Shown here piece by piece: positions 32,220 to 40,198 of a stretch of 64,000 bases of DNA (within the stretch, counting starts at the first letter, position 1; each line of letters starts with the position of its first letter). A model generated the notes under the pieces. The model was not told the origin of the DNA and made no database searches. It saw nothing but the letters and a program-made list of their open reading frames with translations. The DNA is from JAFAGX01 sp035623335 (GTDB lineage: Bacteria > Acidobacteriota > Terriglobia > Terriglobales > Acidobacteriaceae). The translations under genes were made by a program, and so were the position numbers. Location: NCBI GenBank assembly GCA_035623335.1, contig DASPTQ010000076.1, forward strand, positions 40,414-104,413. Reading direction: 5' to 3'.

Positions 32220-33746
32220 TCAGGCGCCAGGGGCATGCAACACACGGAAGGTGCTGCCGCCGTTCGACCAGACCAGGACCAGGGCATCTTCACCCTTCGG
32301 AACGCGGGCAAACGCCTGCTGTATCTCCGAGGCGCTGTCGACATTTTTGCGATTCACCTGGGTGATGACGTCTCCTTTACGCAACCCGGCATCATCGGCC
32401 GGACTGCCGGGTTCGACGCCCTCGACAACCGCACCCTGCAGGTTCTTCGGCATGTCAAGTTGGTCCCGCAGCTCGGGAGTCAGGTCCGCAAGGCCAAGTC
32501 CCCAGCGCATCTTGCCGTGACCGTTCTCGCCGACTTCGTTCGTCCCCTTCTGGTGGCTGCCCATGGCTTCGAGCGTCACCGGCAGTGTCATGGCCTTGCC
32601 GTCCCGCAACAGCCCGAGTTTAACGGTTGTGCCGGGACGCTTCCCGCCTACCGCAACTTGCAGTTCGGTCGCATCGCTGACCTTCCGGCCTTCGAATTCG
32701 GTGATCACATCGCCGACTTTCAGGCCACTTTTAGCAGCAGGGGAATCTGGTTCCACTTGGGTAATAACGGCACCGTTGGCATCGCTCTGGAAGAACTTTG
32801 CGTTTTCCGGGGTTACATCGCTGATCCCAACCCCCATGTAAGCGTGCGTCACCTTTCCGTCACGAATCAGGGTCTCGACGGTAGGCTGTGCGATCTGGCT
32901 CGGAATGGCAAAGCCCATCCCGGAAAAGGCTCCCGAGGGAGAGATCAGAAAGGTGTTGATGCCGACGACTTCGCCGCGCACATCGACCAGCGGACCACCT
33001 GAATTCCCCTGGTTAATCGCCGCGTCGGTCTGAATGAACCCACCGGGTTTACGAGGATCGTCGGAGTAGGGGTTGGGACGGTTCAGCGCGCTGACGATGC
33101 CGCGGGTCACCGTAAAGCGGAAGTTGAACGGGTTGCCGAAGGCCAGTACCGTCTGGCCGGGATGCAGATCCGCAGAGTTGCCCCAAGGCACGCTCGGTAG
33201 ATCTTTCCCCTCAACCTTGAGGACCGCCAAGTCGGTCAGCGGATCACTGCCCACCAGTTTCGCGGGCAAAATCCTGCGATCGCTCAGGGTAACGCGGATC
33301 TCCACTGCGCCGTCCACCACATGCTGATTGGTCACGATGTAGCCGCTAGGGGAAATGATGACCCCGCTGCCGCCCACATGCTGGATCTGAGGTTGGTCGA
33401 AAGAGTGCGGAACCATCCTCTGCCCAAAGAATTCGCCGAACCCGCGCGGCAGTTCTTCTGGCATTTCGCCTTCCGCCGCTTCCGGTTTGGCTTTCGACGT
33501 TACCGAGATGTTGACGATGGCCGGCGTCACCCGGGCGGCCAGGGTCTCCATGGCGCGATCGAGCGAAAGCAGCGGACTGATGCTCGCGTCATCGAGTGGC
33601 GCCGCTGCCGGAGGCATGGCGGCCTTGGCCGTCAGGGGTCGGATGGTTTCATAACTCGCCAACACCCCGAGTGTGACAAGCGCGATCATCGACATTGCCA
33701 AGTGTCGCTGGACCGCATTTCTGGCTTTCATGATCCAAGTCTTCAT
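32220..33746 (-). CDS. htrA: Periplasmic serine protease of the HtrA/Do (DegP/DegQ) family
   Basis: 508 residues. An N-terminal signal or membrane anchor (about 13-43) leads to a trypsin-like domain with His142 (TNQHVVDG), Asp172 (PLTDLAVL) and Ser249 (NQGNSGGPL). Two PDZ domains follow (about 300-390 and 415-505: GMGFAIPSQIAQPTVETLI, GLKVGDVITEFEGRKV; GLRKGDVITQVNRKNV). It degrades or holds misfolded envelope proteins. AAAGGAG precedes the ATG. An 18-bp palindrome identical in design to the one before blaI lies 23-40 bp before the start, so the BlaI-type repressor encoded next door probably controls it. It is transcribed after blaR1 in the same direction, 71 bp away. Confidence 0.93.
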   Translation of the reverse strand: MKTWIMKARNAVQRHLAMSMIALVTLGVLASYETIRPLTAKAAMPPAAAPLDDASISPLLSLDRAMETLAARVTPAIVNISVTSKAKPEAAEGEMPEELPRGFGEFFGQRMVPHSFDQPQIQHVGGSGVIISPSGYIVTNQHVVDGAVEIRVTLSDRRILPAKLVGSDPLTDLAVLKVEGKDLPSVPWGNSADLHPGQTVLAFGNPFNFRFTVTRGIVSALNRPNPYSDDPRKPGGFIQTDAAINQGNSGGPLVDVRGEVVGINTFLISPSGAFSGMGFAIPSQIAQPTVETLIRDGKVTHAYMGVGISDVTPENAKFFQSDANGAVITQVEPDSPAAKSGLKVGDVITEFEGRKVSDATELQVAVGGKRPGTTVKLGLLRDGKAMTLPVTLEAMGSHQKGTNEVGENGHGKMRWGLGLADLTPELRDQLDMPKNLQGAVVEGVEPGSPADDAGLRKGDVITQVNRKNVDSASEIQQAFARVPKGEDALVLVWSNGGSTFRVLHAPGA

Positions 33747-33768
33747 CGCTTCTCTTCTCCTTTAATAG

Positions 33769-33786
33769 CAACTAATTGTTTAGTTG
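33769..33786. promoter_or_regulatory. BlaI-type operator before htrA
   Basis: CAACTAATTGTTTAGTTG: 7-base arms CAACTAA/TTAGTTG around four bases. The same arms and spacing occur at 35604-35621 before blaI. Position is 23-40 bp upstream of the htrA ATG, where a bound repressor would block transcription start or early elongation. Confidence 0.75.
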
Positions 33787-33797
33787 TTCGTGAACAA
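33784..33797. promoter_or_regulatory. Second palindrome adjoining the htrA operator
   Basis: TTGTTCGTGAACAA: 6-base arms with a 2-base centre, overlapping the BlaI-type palindrome by three bases. It may be a site for another factor or part of a composite operator. Confidence 0.35.
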
Positions 33798-33817
33798 AAA
33801 ATTTTTGGGCCGCCCGC

Positions 33818-35176
33818 TCAAATCGAATGTGCCGGAACTCTGCCCTCCACCGCGTGCGAACCAGCGACGCTGATTCGCCAGACACACAGCATCCAGGCTC
33901 CCGACCGAGCATCGCTCGAAGTCATCACCACCAACACCGCCGTCGTATCTGTGGGCAGCTCTGTAGCCGCCAAGTTTGCGAGAGGAGGTTGGGCTGCGAA
34001 CTGATGAGCCGCCAGGCTTCGTTCCCTGCCTTCCTCTGTCGGCTTACGGGAGGGATGGCGTACCGCGGAAGCCTGCGCCGGAGGCGTCAGACCTTTGTTC
34101 TCCACCAGTTTCGCCAGCACCAGATGTTCGGGGGCTTGGACAGTTTGACGCACCGCAAGAACACTCGGGCTCGGAACCGAAGCCTCCGCCACCGTACTTA
34201 CCGGATCGCTAACCGAGACCAGTTCCGGAGCTTGCGCCAGCCACACGACGCCCAAGGCAGAAAACGCAGTCACCATACCCAGGACCGGCTTCCAAACCCG
34301 CGGGGTTCGGGGCGGGTTGTTCGGAGCAAGAATCTTCGCCACTCGGCGCGAGGTCTGCCGCATCCCGCGTACTGCGGCTTGAACGAGCCCCAGCCCGCGA
34401 CGGAGCAGGCTCTTCTCGGCCACCGCCACTAGGCACTCGGCATAGGTCCGATGGTTTTCCATGCGCGACAACACGTGATCATCGCAGGCCATCTCGCGCT
34501 CCAACGAGAGCTGATGGTCGATCCACCAAACGACGGGATGAAAAAATAGGAGGGCGCGTATGATCTTTTGCCCAAGGTTGGTCCAGTCATCCCAGCGTCT
34601 TAAGTGAGCGAGTTCGTGGATCAGAATCGAGTTCAGCTCTTCGGGCGACAACTCTTTCATCGCCCAGGCCGGGACGAGAATCATCGGTTTAAAGAAGCCG
34701 ATCGCGGCTGGAACCGATAAGCGCTGGGAAACACCCAGGCTCACCCTGCGCCCATGCTCGAACTCGCGCAAGGTGCGCTGCAGCATGGGATGGAGCGAGC
34801 TCGTGTCGATGGGAGAGTGATCGGCGCGCAGCCTCCTTAAATTCCAGAGACCCAGGGCAATTCGGATCAAGCCCACACCGGCGACCGCCAGCCACGCGAA
34901 GAACAGGCACCTGGCCCAGGAACTTGAGATCACAACGGCCGAAGAGGAGCTGTGATGGGCTTCGAAATAGCTCGCAGCCAGACCGCTCGCCAGCGGCAAC
35001 GCCCCGATGGCGACTAACGCCAGACACCAAGCGGCAAACCTTGTGCTCGAGTTCTTGCGGGCGAGCATCCACAAACCAAACCAGGTGAGCAAGGCCACGA
35101 CGATGCCGCCGGGCACACCATTGACCAATTGCTGGGTGATCCATCCGCTCGCCTGGTAAAGGTGGGTCGGGCTCAT
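33818..35176 (-). CDS. BlaR1/MecR1-like M56 membrane metallopeptidase without penicillin-binding domain
   Basis: 452 residues. Three membrane segments at the N-terminus (about 22-40, 48-68, 88-110), then the M56 zinc protease domain with HELAH at residues 187-191 and the downstream EREMACDDHVL, followed by a fourth membrane segment near residue 300 (PVLGMVTAFSALGVVWLAQA). The C-terminal 150 residues are a low-complexity Pro/Ser/Ala-rich extracytoplasmic tail with no SxxK/SxN/KTG motifs, so beta-lactam acylation is not the signal. The ATG overlaps the blaI stop codon (ATGA), the standard translational coupling of such pairs. On activation it would lead to cleavage of the BlaI-like repressor. 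Confidence 0.88.
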   Translation of the reverse strand: MSPTHLYQASGWITQQLVNGVPGGIVVALLTWFGLWMLARKNSSTRFAAWCLALVAIGALPLASGLAASYFEAHHSSSSAVVISSSWARCLFFAWLAVAGVGLIRIALGLWNLRRLRADHSPIDTSSLHPMLQRTLREFEHGRRVSLGVSQRLSVPAAIGFFKPMILVPAWAMKELSPEELNSILIHELAHLRRWDDWTNLGQKIIRALLFFHPVVWWIDHQLSLEREMACDDHVLSRMENHRTYAECLVAVAEKSLLRRGLGLVQAAVRGMRQTSRRVAKILAPNNPPRTPRVWKPVLGMVTAFSALGVVWLAQAPELVSVSDPVSTVAEASVPSPSVLAVRQTVQAPEHLVLAKLVENKGLTPPAQASAVRHPSRKPTEEGRERSLAAHQFAAQPPLANLAATELPTDTTAVLVVMTSSDARSGAWMLCVWRISVAGSHAVEGRVPAHSI

Positions 35177-35556
35177 TCTGACTCCTTGGATTGCAAGAAC
35201 TGCCGTAGACGTCTCAATTCCTCCTCATCGATGCTGCTGTCCTCGAGAATGTTCAGCAGCAGCAGATCGCGGGAGTTGTTGAAGAAACGATGCACCAAGT
35301 GACTGATCTCCGACCGGGTAGCTTCTCGCCGTTCGATGACCGGGGTATAAACATGGGCCCGGCCATCCTTCAGGTGCTTGACGTATCCCTTCTTTTCGAG
35401 GATGCGCATGGTAGTCAGCACGGAGTTGTAGGCCAAGGACGGCCTCGTCGGAAGCACCTCGAGAACCTGCTGCACGGTCGAGGCACCCTTCTCCCAGAGC
35501 ACCTCCATGAGCCGCAGCTCAGCTTCGGTCAGAGTCGCGGATTTGGTGGGCGGCAC
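35173..35556 (-). CDS. blaI: BlaI/MecI family transcriptional repressor
   Basis: 127 residues from GTG 35556, with GGAGG four bases upstream and a promoter and operator directly before it. The open frame reaches back to 35667, but that would put the operator inside the coding region. The winged helix is LTEAELRLMEVLWEKGAST, VQQVLEV, LAYNSVLTTMRILEKKGYVK and GRAHVYTPVI, matching BlaI. The C-terminal helices (HRFFNNSRDLLLLNIL, LRRLRQFLQ) form the dimer interface that the M56 protease attacks. It represses its own operon and probably htrA through the shared CAACTAA-N4-TTAGTTG site. Confidence 0.92.
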   Translation of the reverse strand: MPPTKSATLTEAELRLMEVLWEKGASTVQQVLEVLPTRPSLAYNSVLTTMRILEKKGYVKHLKDGRAHVYTPVIERREATRSEISHLVHRFFNNSRDLLLLNILEDSSIDEEELRRLRQFLQSKESE

Positions 35557-35577
35557 AGCACCTCCAGCTCGCAAGTG

Positions 35578-35621
35578 GTTAGACGACTCACTACCACGAA
35601 TGTCAACTAAATCTTTAGTTG
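35578..35621 (-). promoter_or_regulatory. blaI promoter with overlapping operator
   Basis: On the minus strand TTGACA (35606-35601) and TCTAAC (35583-35578) are separated by exactly 17 bp. The operator CAACTAAAGATTTAGTTG (35621-35604) ends in the TTG of the -35 box, so repressor and RNA polymerase would compete. GGAGG and the GTG start follow about 20 bp after the -10. Confidence 0.75.
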
Positions 35622-35886
35622 CACTCCCCTCGGAGATGGTTGCTTGCCCCAACGCCGGTTCTTCCATCCCTGGCTTGCTAACAGAATCGCGGGAAAGTTC
35701 TTGTCCAAAAGTAACCTAGTTTTCAGTGCCTTACCTTGGAGGATCTTAAGCTCATATTGAAAAACTTCGGCCCCGTCGGAGCTGCTCGGTAGGCGGTCAC
35801 GCGAGGCGAACTAATTTCGATCAGCCGAAGCGTACTAAGAAGACTCGATGCGCTATGATTTCGTAGCAGGAGACAAAGGCGCAAGC

Positions 35887-37857
35887 ATGTTTTTCAGGCA
35901 CCTGCTGTGCATTTTCTTGCTCTCGGGAGCCATCCGAATATGGGCTCAAGTTGCGAGCGTCGCCACCTCTATTCCAGATACGACGTCGGCCATCAACTCG
36001 CCGACGCCGCTGTCGGTGCGGGTGGTGCACTACGAGATTGATGCCAAGTACGATGGCGAAAAGCATGCCCTGGACGCTATCGAAACCCTGACCTACCACA
36101 ACCTCACCGGGCAGGCGATGGACACCTTCCCCTTTCATCTTTATCTCAACGCCTTTCAGCCAGCCTCAAGCTGGGTACGCGAAGCCAAGCGCGAGAACAC
36201 GCCGGGGGGGGTTTTCGCCAAATGGGATCCCGAGAGCAATGGAGCGGTTGAGATCAAGAAATTTGAGGTGGTCGATCAAGCCGATCTGACGTCGCAGCTG
36301 GAGTTCATTCATCCCGATGATGACAACCAGGAGGACAAGACCGTGGTCCAGGCGCGCCTCCCCCAGCCCATTCCGCCGAACGGGTACGCGCAATTCAAGA
36401 TCCGGTTCCACGACCAATTTCCCCAGACCGTCGAACGCACCGGCTGGAACCATGATTTCCTGCTGGGTGGGCAATGGTTTCCCAAGGTTGGGGTGTGGTG
36501 GCAGGGCGCCTGGAATTGCCACCAGTTTCACTACGACACCGAGTTTTTCGCCGATTTTGGTGTCTATGACGTGAAGCTCACCGTACCCCAGGACGAAGTG
36601 GTAGGCGCGAGCGGAGTTGAACTCGGCACGATCAACAATCGCGATGGCACGAAAACTGTCACTTACCACGGCGATGATATCCACGACTTCGCCTGGACGG
36701 CGAGTCCTCATTTCAAGGACTATTACGACACCTTCCAGGGCAGCATGGGGCCGGTGAAGATTCGCATCATGCTGCAACCTTCCCATTGGAGCCAAGCCGA
36801 ACGGCATGACCGGATTGTCAAAGAGACAATGGACCGCTTCGAACGGTGGTACGGACCCTATCCCTACAAGACGTTGACCGTAGTGGATCCCGAAGGCTTG
36901 GAGGCGGCTGGCATGGAATATCCGACCTTCATAACCGGCGGCACCGAGTGGTACTTGCCGAAGGGATGGCTGGAACCCGAGGTGGTGGTGGAGCATGAAT
37001 TCGGGCATCAGTACTGGTACGGTATGGTGGCGACCAATGAATTTGAGGATGCCTGGATGGACGAGGGCATCAATACCTATACCGAAATCAAGGTACTGGA
37101 CTCCATTTTCGGCCCTGGAACCTCACTCATCAATTTGGCGGGTGCTACTCTGGGAGACAGCGAGGACCAAAGGCTGGGTTATCTCCGTGTAGCCGATCTC
37201 GATCCCATAGCTCGCAATGGCTGGCAGTACGCCAACTCTTCCTCCTATGGAGGCATCACCTACGGCAAAACCGGCTTGGTCTTACTCACCCTAGAGCACA
37301 TCCTGGGCGAGGACACCATGCGGCGGGCAATGCAGACCTACCTCCTGCGCTATCGTTTTACCCACCCGAGCAAAGAAGACTTTCTGAAAACCATCGAAGA
37401 GGTTTCTGGCAAAGATTTGCGCTGGTACTTTAACCAGGCAGTCTATGGCACCGAGGTCCTCGATTATGAGGTTTTGACAGTCAACTCCTATCCCGTCGAC
37501 TGGTACAAGGAGAAGCGGACGGAGAAAAAGGGGCAGAGCGAATACGTCTCGAATGTAACGATTCATCGCAAGAGCGATTTCCTTTTCCCCGTCGAAGTCG
37601 ATGTGAAGTTCGACAACGGGGAGAAGGTTCGTGAGCGCTGGGATGGCCAGGAGCGCTGGGTGAGATACACCTACCAAAAAGGGGCGAAGGTGCAGTCGGT
37701 CGAGATTGACCCGGACCACAAGATCGAGTTCGATCGCAACAACTTCAATAACAGCTACATCGTCAAAGCCGTGCGCGCCCCGGCGCGGAAACTGGTGAAT
37801 TACTGGACCTTCTGCAGCCAGCTCTTGGCTCAGCTGCTGGCCTGGTGGATGGTCTAG
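35887..37857 (+). CDS. Exported M1-family (gluzincin) metallopeptidase
   Basis: 656 residues. The ATG at 35887 gives a signal peptide (MFFRHLLCIFLLSGAIRIWA, cleavage after WAQ); the ATG at 35848 would add 13 residues. The N-terminal beta domain (YDGEKHALDAIETLTYHNLT) precedes a thermolysin-like catalytic domain with HEFGH at residues 370-374 and the third ligand in DAWMDEGINTY. The GxMEN exopeptidase motif reads AGMEYP, so the substrate N-terminus may be held differently from classical aminopeptidase N. The end (about 560-656) is a beta domain with WDGQERWVRYTYQKGA. A membrane protein gene follows 40 bp downstream. Confidence 0.9.
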   Translation: MFFRHLLCIFLLSGAIRIWAQVASVATSIPDTTSAINSPTPLSVRVVHYEIDAKYDGEKHALDAIETLTYHNLTGQAMDTFPFHLYLNAFQPASSWVREAKRENTPGGVFAKWDPESNGAVEIKKFEVVDQADLTSQLEFIHPDDDNQEDKTVVQARLPQPIPPNGYAQFKIRFHDQFPQTVERTGWNHDFLLGGQWFPKVGVWWQGAWNCHQFHYDTEFFADFGVYDVKLTVPQDEVVGASGVELGTINNRDGTKTVTYHGDDIHDFAWTASPHFKDYYDTFQGSMGPVKIRIMLQPSHWSQAERHDRIVKETMDRFERWYGPYPYKTLTVVDPEGLEAAGMEYPTFITGGTEWYLPKGWLEPEVVVEHEFGHQYWYGMVATNEFEDAWMDEGINTYTEIKVLDSIFGPGTSLINLAGATLGDSEDQRLGYLRVADLDPIARNGWQYANSSSYGGITYGKTGLVLLTLEHILGEDTMRRAMQTYLLRYRFTHPSKEDFLKTIEEVSGKDLRWYFNQAVYGTEVLDYEVLTVNSYPVDWYKEKRTEKKGQSEYVSNVTIHRKSDFLFPVEVDVKFDNGEKVRERWDGQERWVRYTYQKGAKVQSVEIDPDHKIEFDRNNFNNSYIVKAVRAPARKLVNYWTFCSQLLAQLLAWWMV

Positions 37858-37897
37858 GAACTGGCCTAGACCGGGCGAGACTAAGAAAGGATCATCG

Positions 37898-38821
37898 TTG
37901 CCGAGTAAGACCAACCTGATTTCTGCGAGCACACACATCCTGAGCGGAGGCAAGCGATACATCCTCTGGTTCTATCTGCTGAACCTGGCGTTCGCCTGGT
38001 CGGGTGCGACCACCTTCAGCAAGAGCGCCCATGGCATCTTGGACCACAGTCTCTACGCCGACCGCGTGCTGCACGGCTTGGACCTCGCCGTGCTCGAAGA
38101 GATGATCACGCGTCCTGAATTCGGACCTCGCCGCCGTTCCGAGGTGCCGGCCTTGCTGTTCGCGCTTCTGTTCTTTCTGGCCAGTCTTCTGTTCATGCCG
38201 GGGGTGTTGCTCGGCTTTTCTTCCGACCACCGCATCTCATCCGAGGAGTTTTTCCGCGCCTGCGGACGCAATGTTTGGCGATTTGTGCGACTGTCGGTGG
38301 TTTTTGCGCTCATCGCGGGAATCGTAACCGGCATCGGTTTTGCCATCCAAGGCGCCCTCATGAGCGCCCTGGATCAGTCTGCGCCAGACAACCGTCTGCT
38401 GGCGCTGGTCGAGTGGCTGAGCCTGGGCTTGATTTTTCTGTTCTTGACGGTGCTGCGGATTTGGTTCGACCTGGTCGAAACCGATGTGGTGTTGCGCGAC
38501 CAGCCCGCGGTTCGCAGGTCCATTCTGTGGGCGTTTCGCGCTACCCTGCGGAACTTCTTTCGTCTGCTCGGAACCTACCTCTTCGCCGCCATCACGGCGG
38601 CTCTAATTCTGCTGGCGGGAATTTCCCTGTGGCACTTTCTGGTGCCGGCGGCGAGCGTGGTGGGAGCATTCTTGGTGAGCCAGGTCACGCTCTTGTTGCT
38701 GCTCGCTTCCCGCTTCTGGCAAAGGGCAATCGCCGTGGCTTTCTATCCGCGGATCTCAACCGAGCGTGCGATCCAGTTGTCCTCGACCGCCCTTGGCCTG
38801 CCGGCCGTTCCCACGCCGTGA
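37898..38821 (+). CDS. Polytopic membrane protein of unknown function
   Basis: 307 residues from a TTG start with AAGAAAGGA 7 bases upstream. At least five or six membrane segments: YILWFYLLNLAFAWSG, ALLFALLFFLASLLFMPGVL, FVRLSVVFALIAGIVTGIGF, LLALVEWLSLGLIFLFLTVL, LLGTYLFAAITAALILLAGI and a final segment near residue 255. An RRRSEVPALLFA loop and RIWFDLVETDVVLRD are the most polar conserved-looking parts. I recognise no family name. It probably shares a transcript with the M1 peptidase. Confidence 0.75.
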   Translation: MPSKTNLISASTHILSGGKRYILWFYLLNLAFAWSGATTFSKSAHGILDHSLYADRVLHGLDLAVLEEMITRPEFGPRRRSEVPALLFALLFFLASLLFMPGVLLGFSSDHRISSEEFFRACGRNVWRFVRLSVVFALIAGIVTGIGFAIQGALMSALDQSAPDNRLLALVEWLSLGLIFLFLTVLRIWFDLVETDVVLRDQPAVRRSILWAFRATLRNFFRLLGTYLFAAITAALILLAGISLWHFLVPAASVVGAFLVSQVTLLLLLASRFWQRAIAVAFYPRISTERAIQLSSTALGLPAVPTP

Positions 38822-39015
38822 CTCCAGTTTTTTCTCTCCGCGAGAGCGGATGACCAATCCTCGAACGTTTACCGATTGACCAATACATGATTCGCTGTAT
38901 GCGAGAAGCACTACGATCGGGGGTATAAAGGGCGTTAGCCTTGCGGGTTTGTTCCCGGGTGCTCCTTGCTCGATTGCTGAAAACGATGGAATCGACTCCA
39001 GGAGGGCGTTCGCGG

Positions 39016-40170
39016 ATGGGTCAGCGTAGTCGACACGTGCTGCGTACCTCGGCGGCTGCCATAGAAGCGGAGAATTTCCTCGGCGGCCAGGAACTGGTAT
39101 TCGTCGACCATGTGCCAGCGACGATCGGCCATGGCCGCGAGTGGCTCTATCTCGTGCGGGAAGCCATCTTCATCCAGAACAACGAAGGAAAGATCATTTT
39201 TTGGAATCGCGGTGCGGAAGAACTCTACGGCTGGAACCAAACAGAGGTCCTCGGCAGGTCTCCGATCGAGCTGTTGAAGAGCGAGCTGCCGCTGCCGGTG
39301 GCGCAGATCGAGAACATTTTGCGCCGCGAACCCTATTGGGATTGCGAACTCCGACAGACCACCAAGCAAGAGCAGCGGGTGACGGTGGCCAGCCGATGGG
39401 CCTTGTGGCGGGACGAAGCTGACCGCATTTGCGGACGGGTCCAACTCGACAGCGACATCACCCGCCGCAAGCAGATTGAAAACGAATTGCGTGTCCTTTC
39501 CGGGCGTCTCCTCAGCCTACGCGATGAAGAGCGCCGCCGGCTGGCCCGGGACTTGCACGACAGCGTCGGCCAATTGCTCGCGGGCGCTGCGATGAATCTG
39601 ACCATGGTCGAACGCAAGCTTTCCCTCAGCGACCCTGCCAGTTTGCAATGGCTGAAGAATCTGGCCACCCTGCTCGAGCAAAGCGTCAAAGAAGTTCGCA
39701 CCATGTCGTATCTTCTGCATCCCCCATTGCTCGACGAGGTCGGGTTGCCATCCGCCCTGGAGTGGTATGTCTCGGGCTTTTCCGATCGCAGCCAAATCAA
39801 AGTAGCGCTCGAACTTCCGCACAATCTTGGTCGCCTTCGGCATGACATCGAGCTGGCCCTATTTCGCATCGTGCAAGAGGCGCTCACCAACGTCCACCGC
39901 CATTCCGAAAGCCCCACCGCGAAGGTCACTCTTTCGAAGGCGCCCGGCCAGGTTCGACTGCAGGTCGAGGATCGCGGCAAGGGGATGGAGGTACCGCTCA
40001 ACCCGACCGACAACGAAGAACGCCCGGTGCTCGGCGTGGGTATCAGCGGAATGCGGGAACGGGTGCGGAACCTGGGCGGTCAAATGCAGATTCGCTCGGG
40101 AAGCTGGGGCACGGAGGTGGAAATCCTGCTCCCCATTGCCGAAGCCAAGTCAGCCCAGTGCGCTCCGTGA
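39016..40170 (+). CDS. PAS-domain sensor histidine kinase, HisKA_3 (NarL/LuxR type)
   Basis: 384 residues. AGGAGG lies 10 bases before the ATG at 39016; the frame is open to 38941. A PAS domain (about 45-150: REAIFIQNNEGKIIFWNRGA, EELYGWNQTEVLGRSPIELL) is followed by the dimerisation/phosphoacceptor helix EERRRLARDLHDSVGQLLAG and the ATPase domain (FRIVQEALTNVHRHSES as N box, EDRGKGM as G1, GVGISGMRERVRNLGG as G2). There are no membrane segments, so it senses a cytoplasmic cue. No response regulator gene is adjacent; kinases of this class normally pair with NarL-type regulators encoded elsewhere. Confidence 0.9.
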   Translation: MGQRSRHVLRTSAAAIEAENFLGGQELVFVDHVPATIGHGREWLYLVREAIFIQNNEGKIIFWNRGAEELYGWNQTEVLGRSPIELLKSELPLPVAQIENILRREPYWDCELRQTTKQEQRVTVASRWALWRDEADRICGRVQLDSDITRRKQIENELRVLSGRLLSLRDEERRRLARDLHDSVGQLLAGAAMNLTMVERKLSLSDPASLQWLKNLATLLEQSVKEVRTMSYLLHPPLLDEVGLPSALEWYVSGFSDRSQIKVALELPHNLGRLRHDIELALFRIVQEALTNVHRHSESPTAKVTLSKAPGQVRLQVEDRGKGMEVPLNPTDNEERPVLGVGISGMRERVRNLGGQMQIRSGSWGTEVEILLPIAEAKSAQCAP

Positions 40171-40198
40171 AAGAAAAACGCCGATCGCCCTGGGGCGC

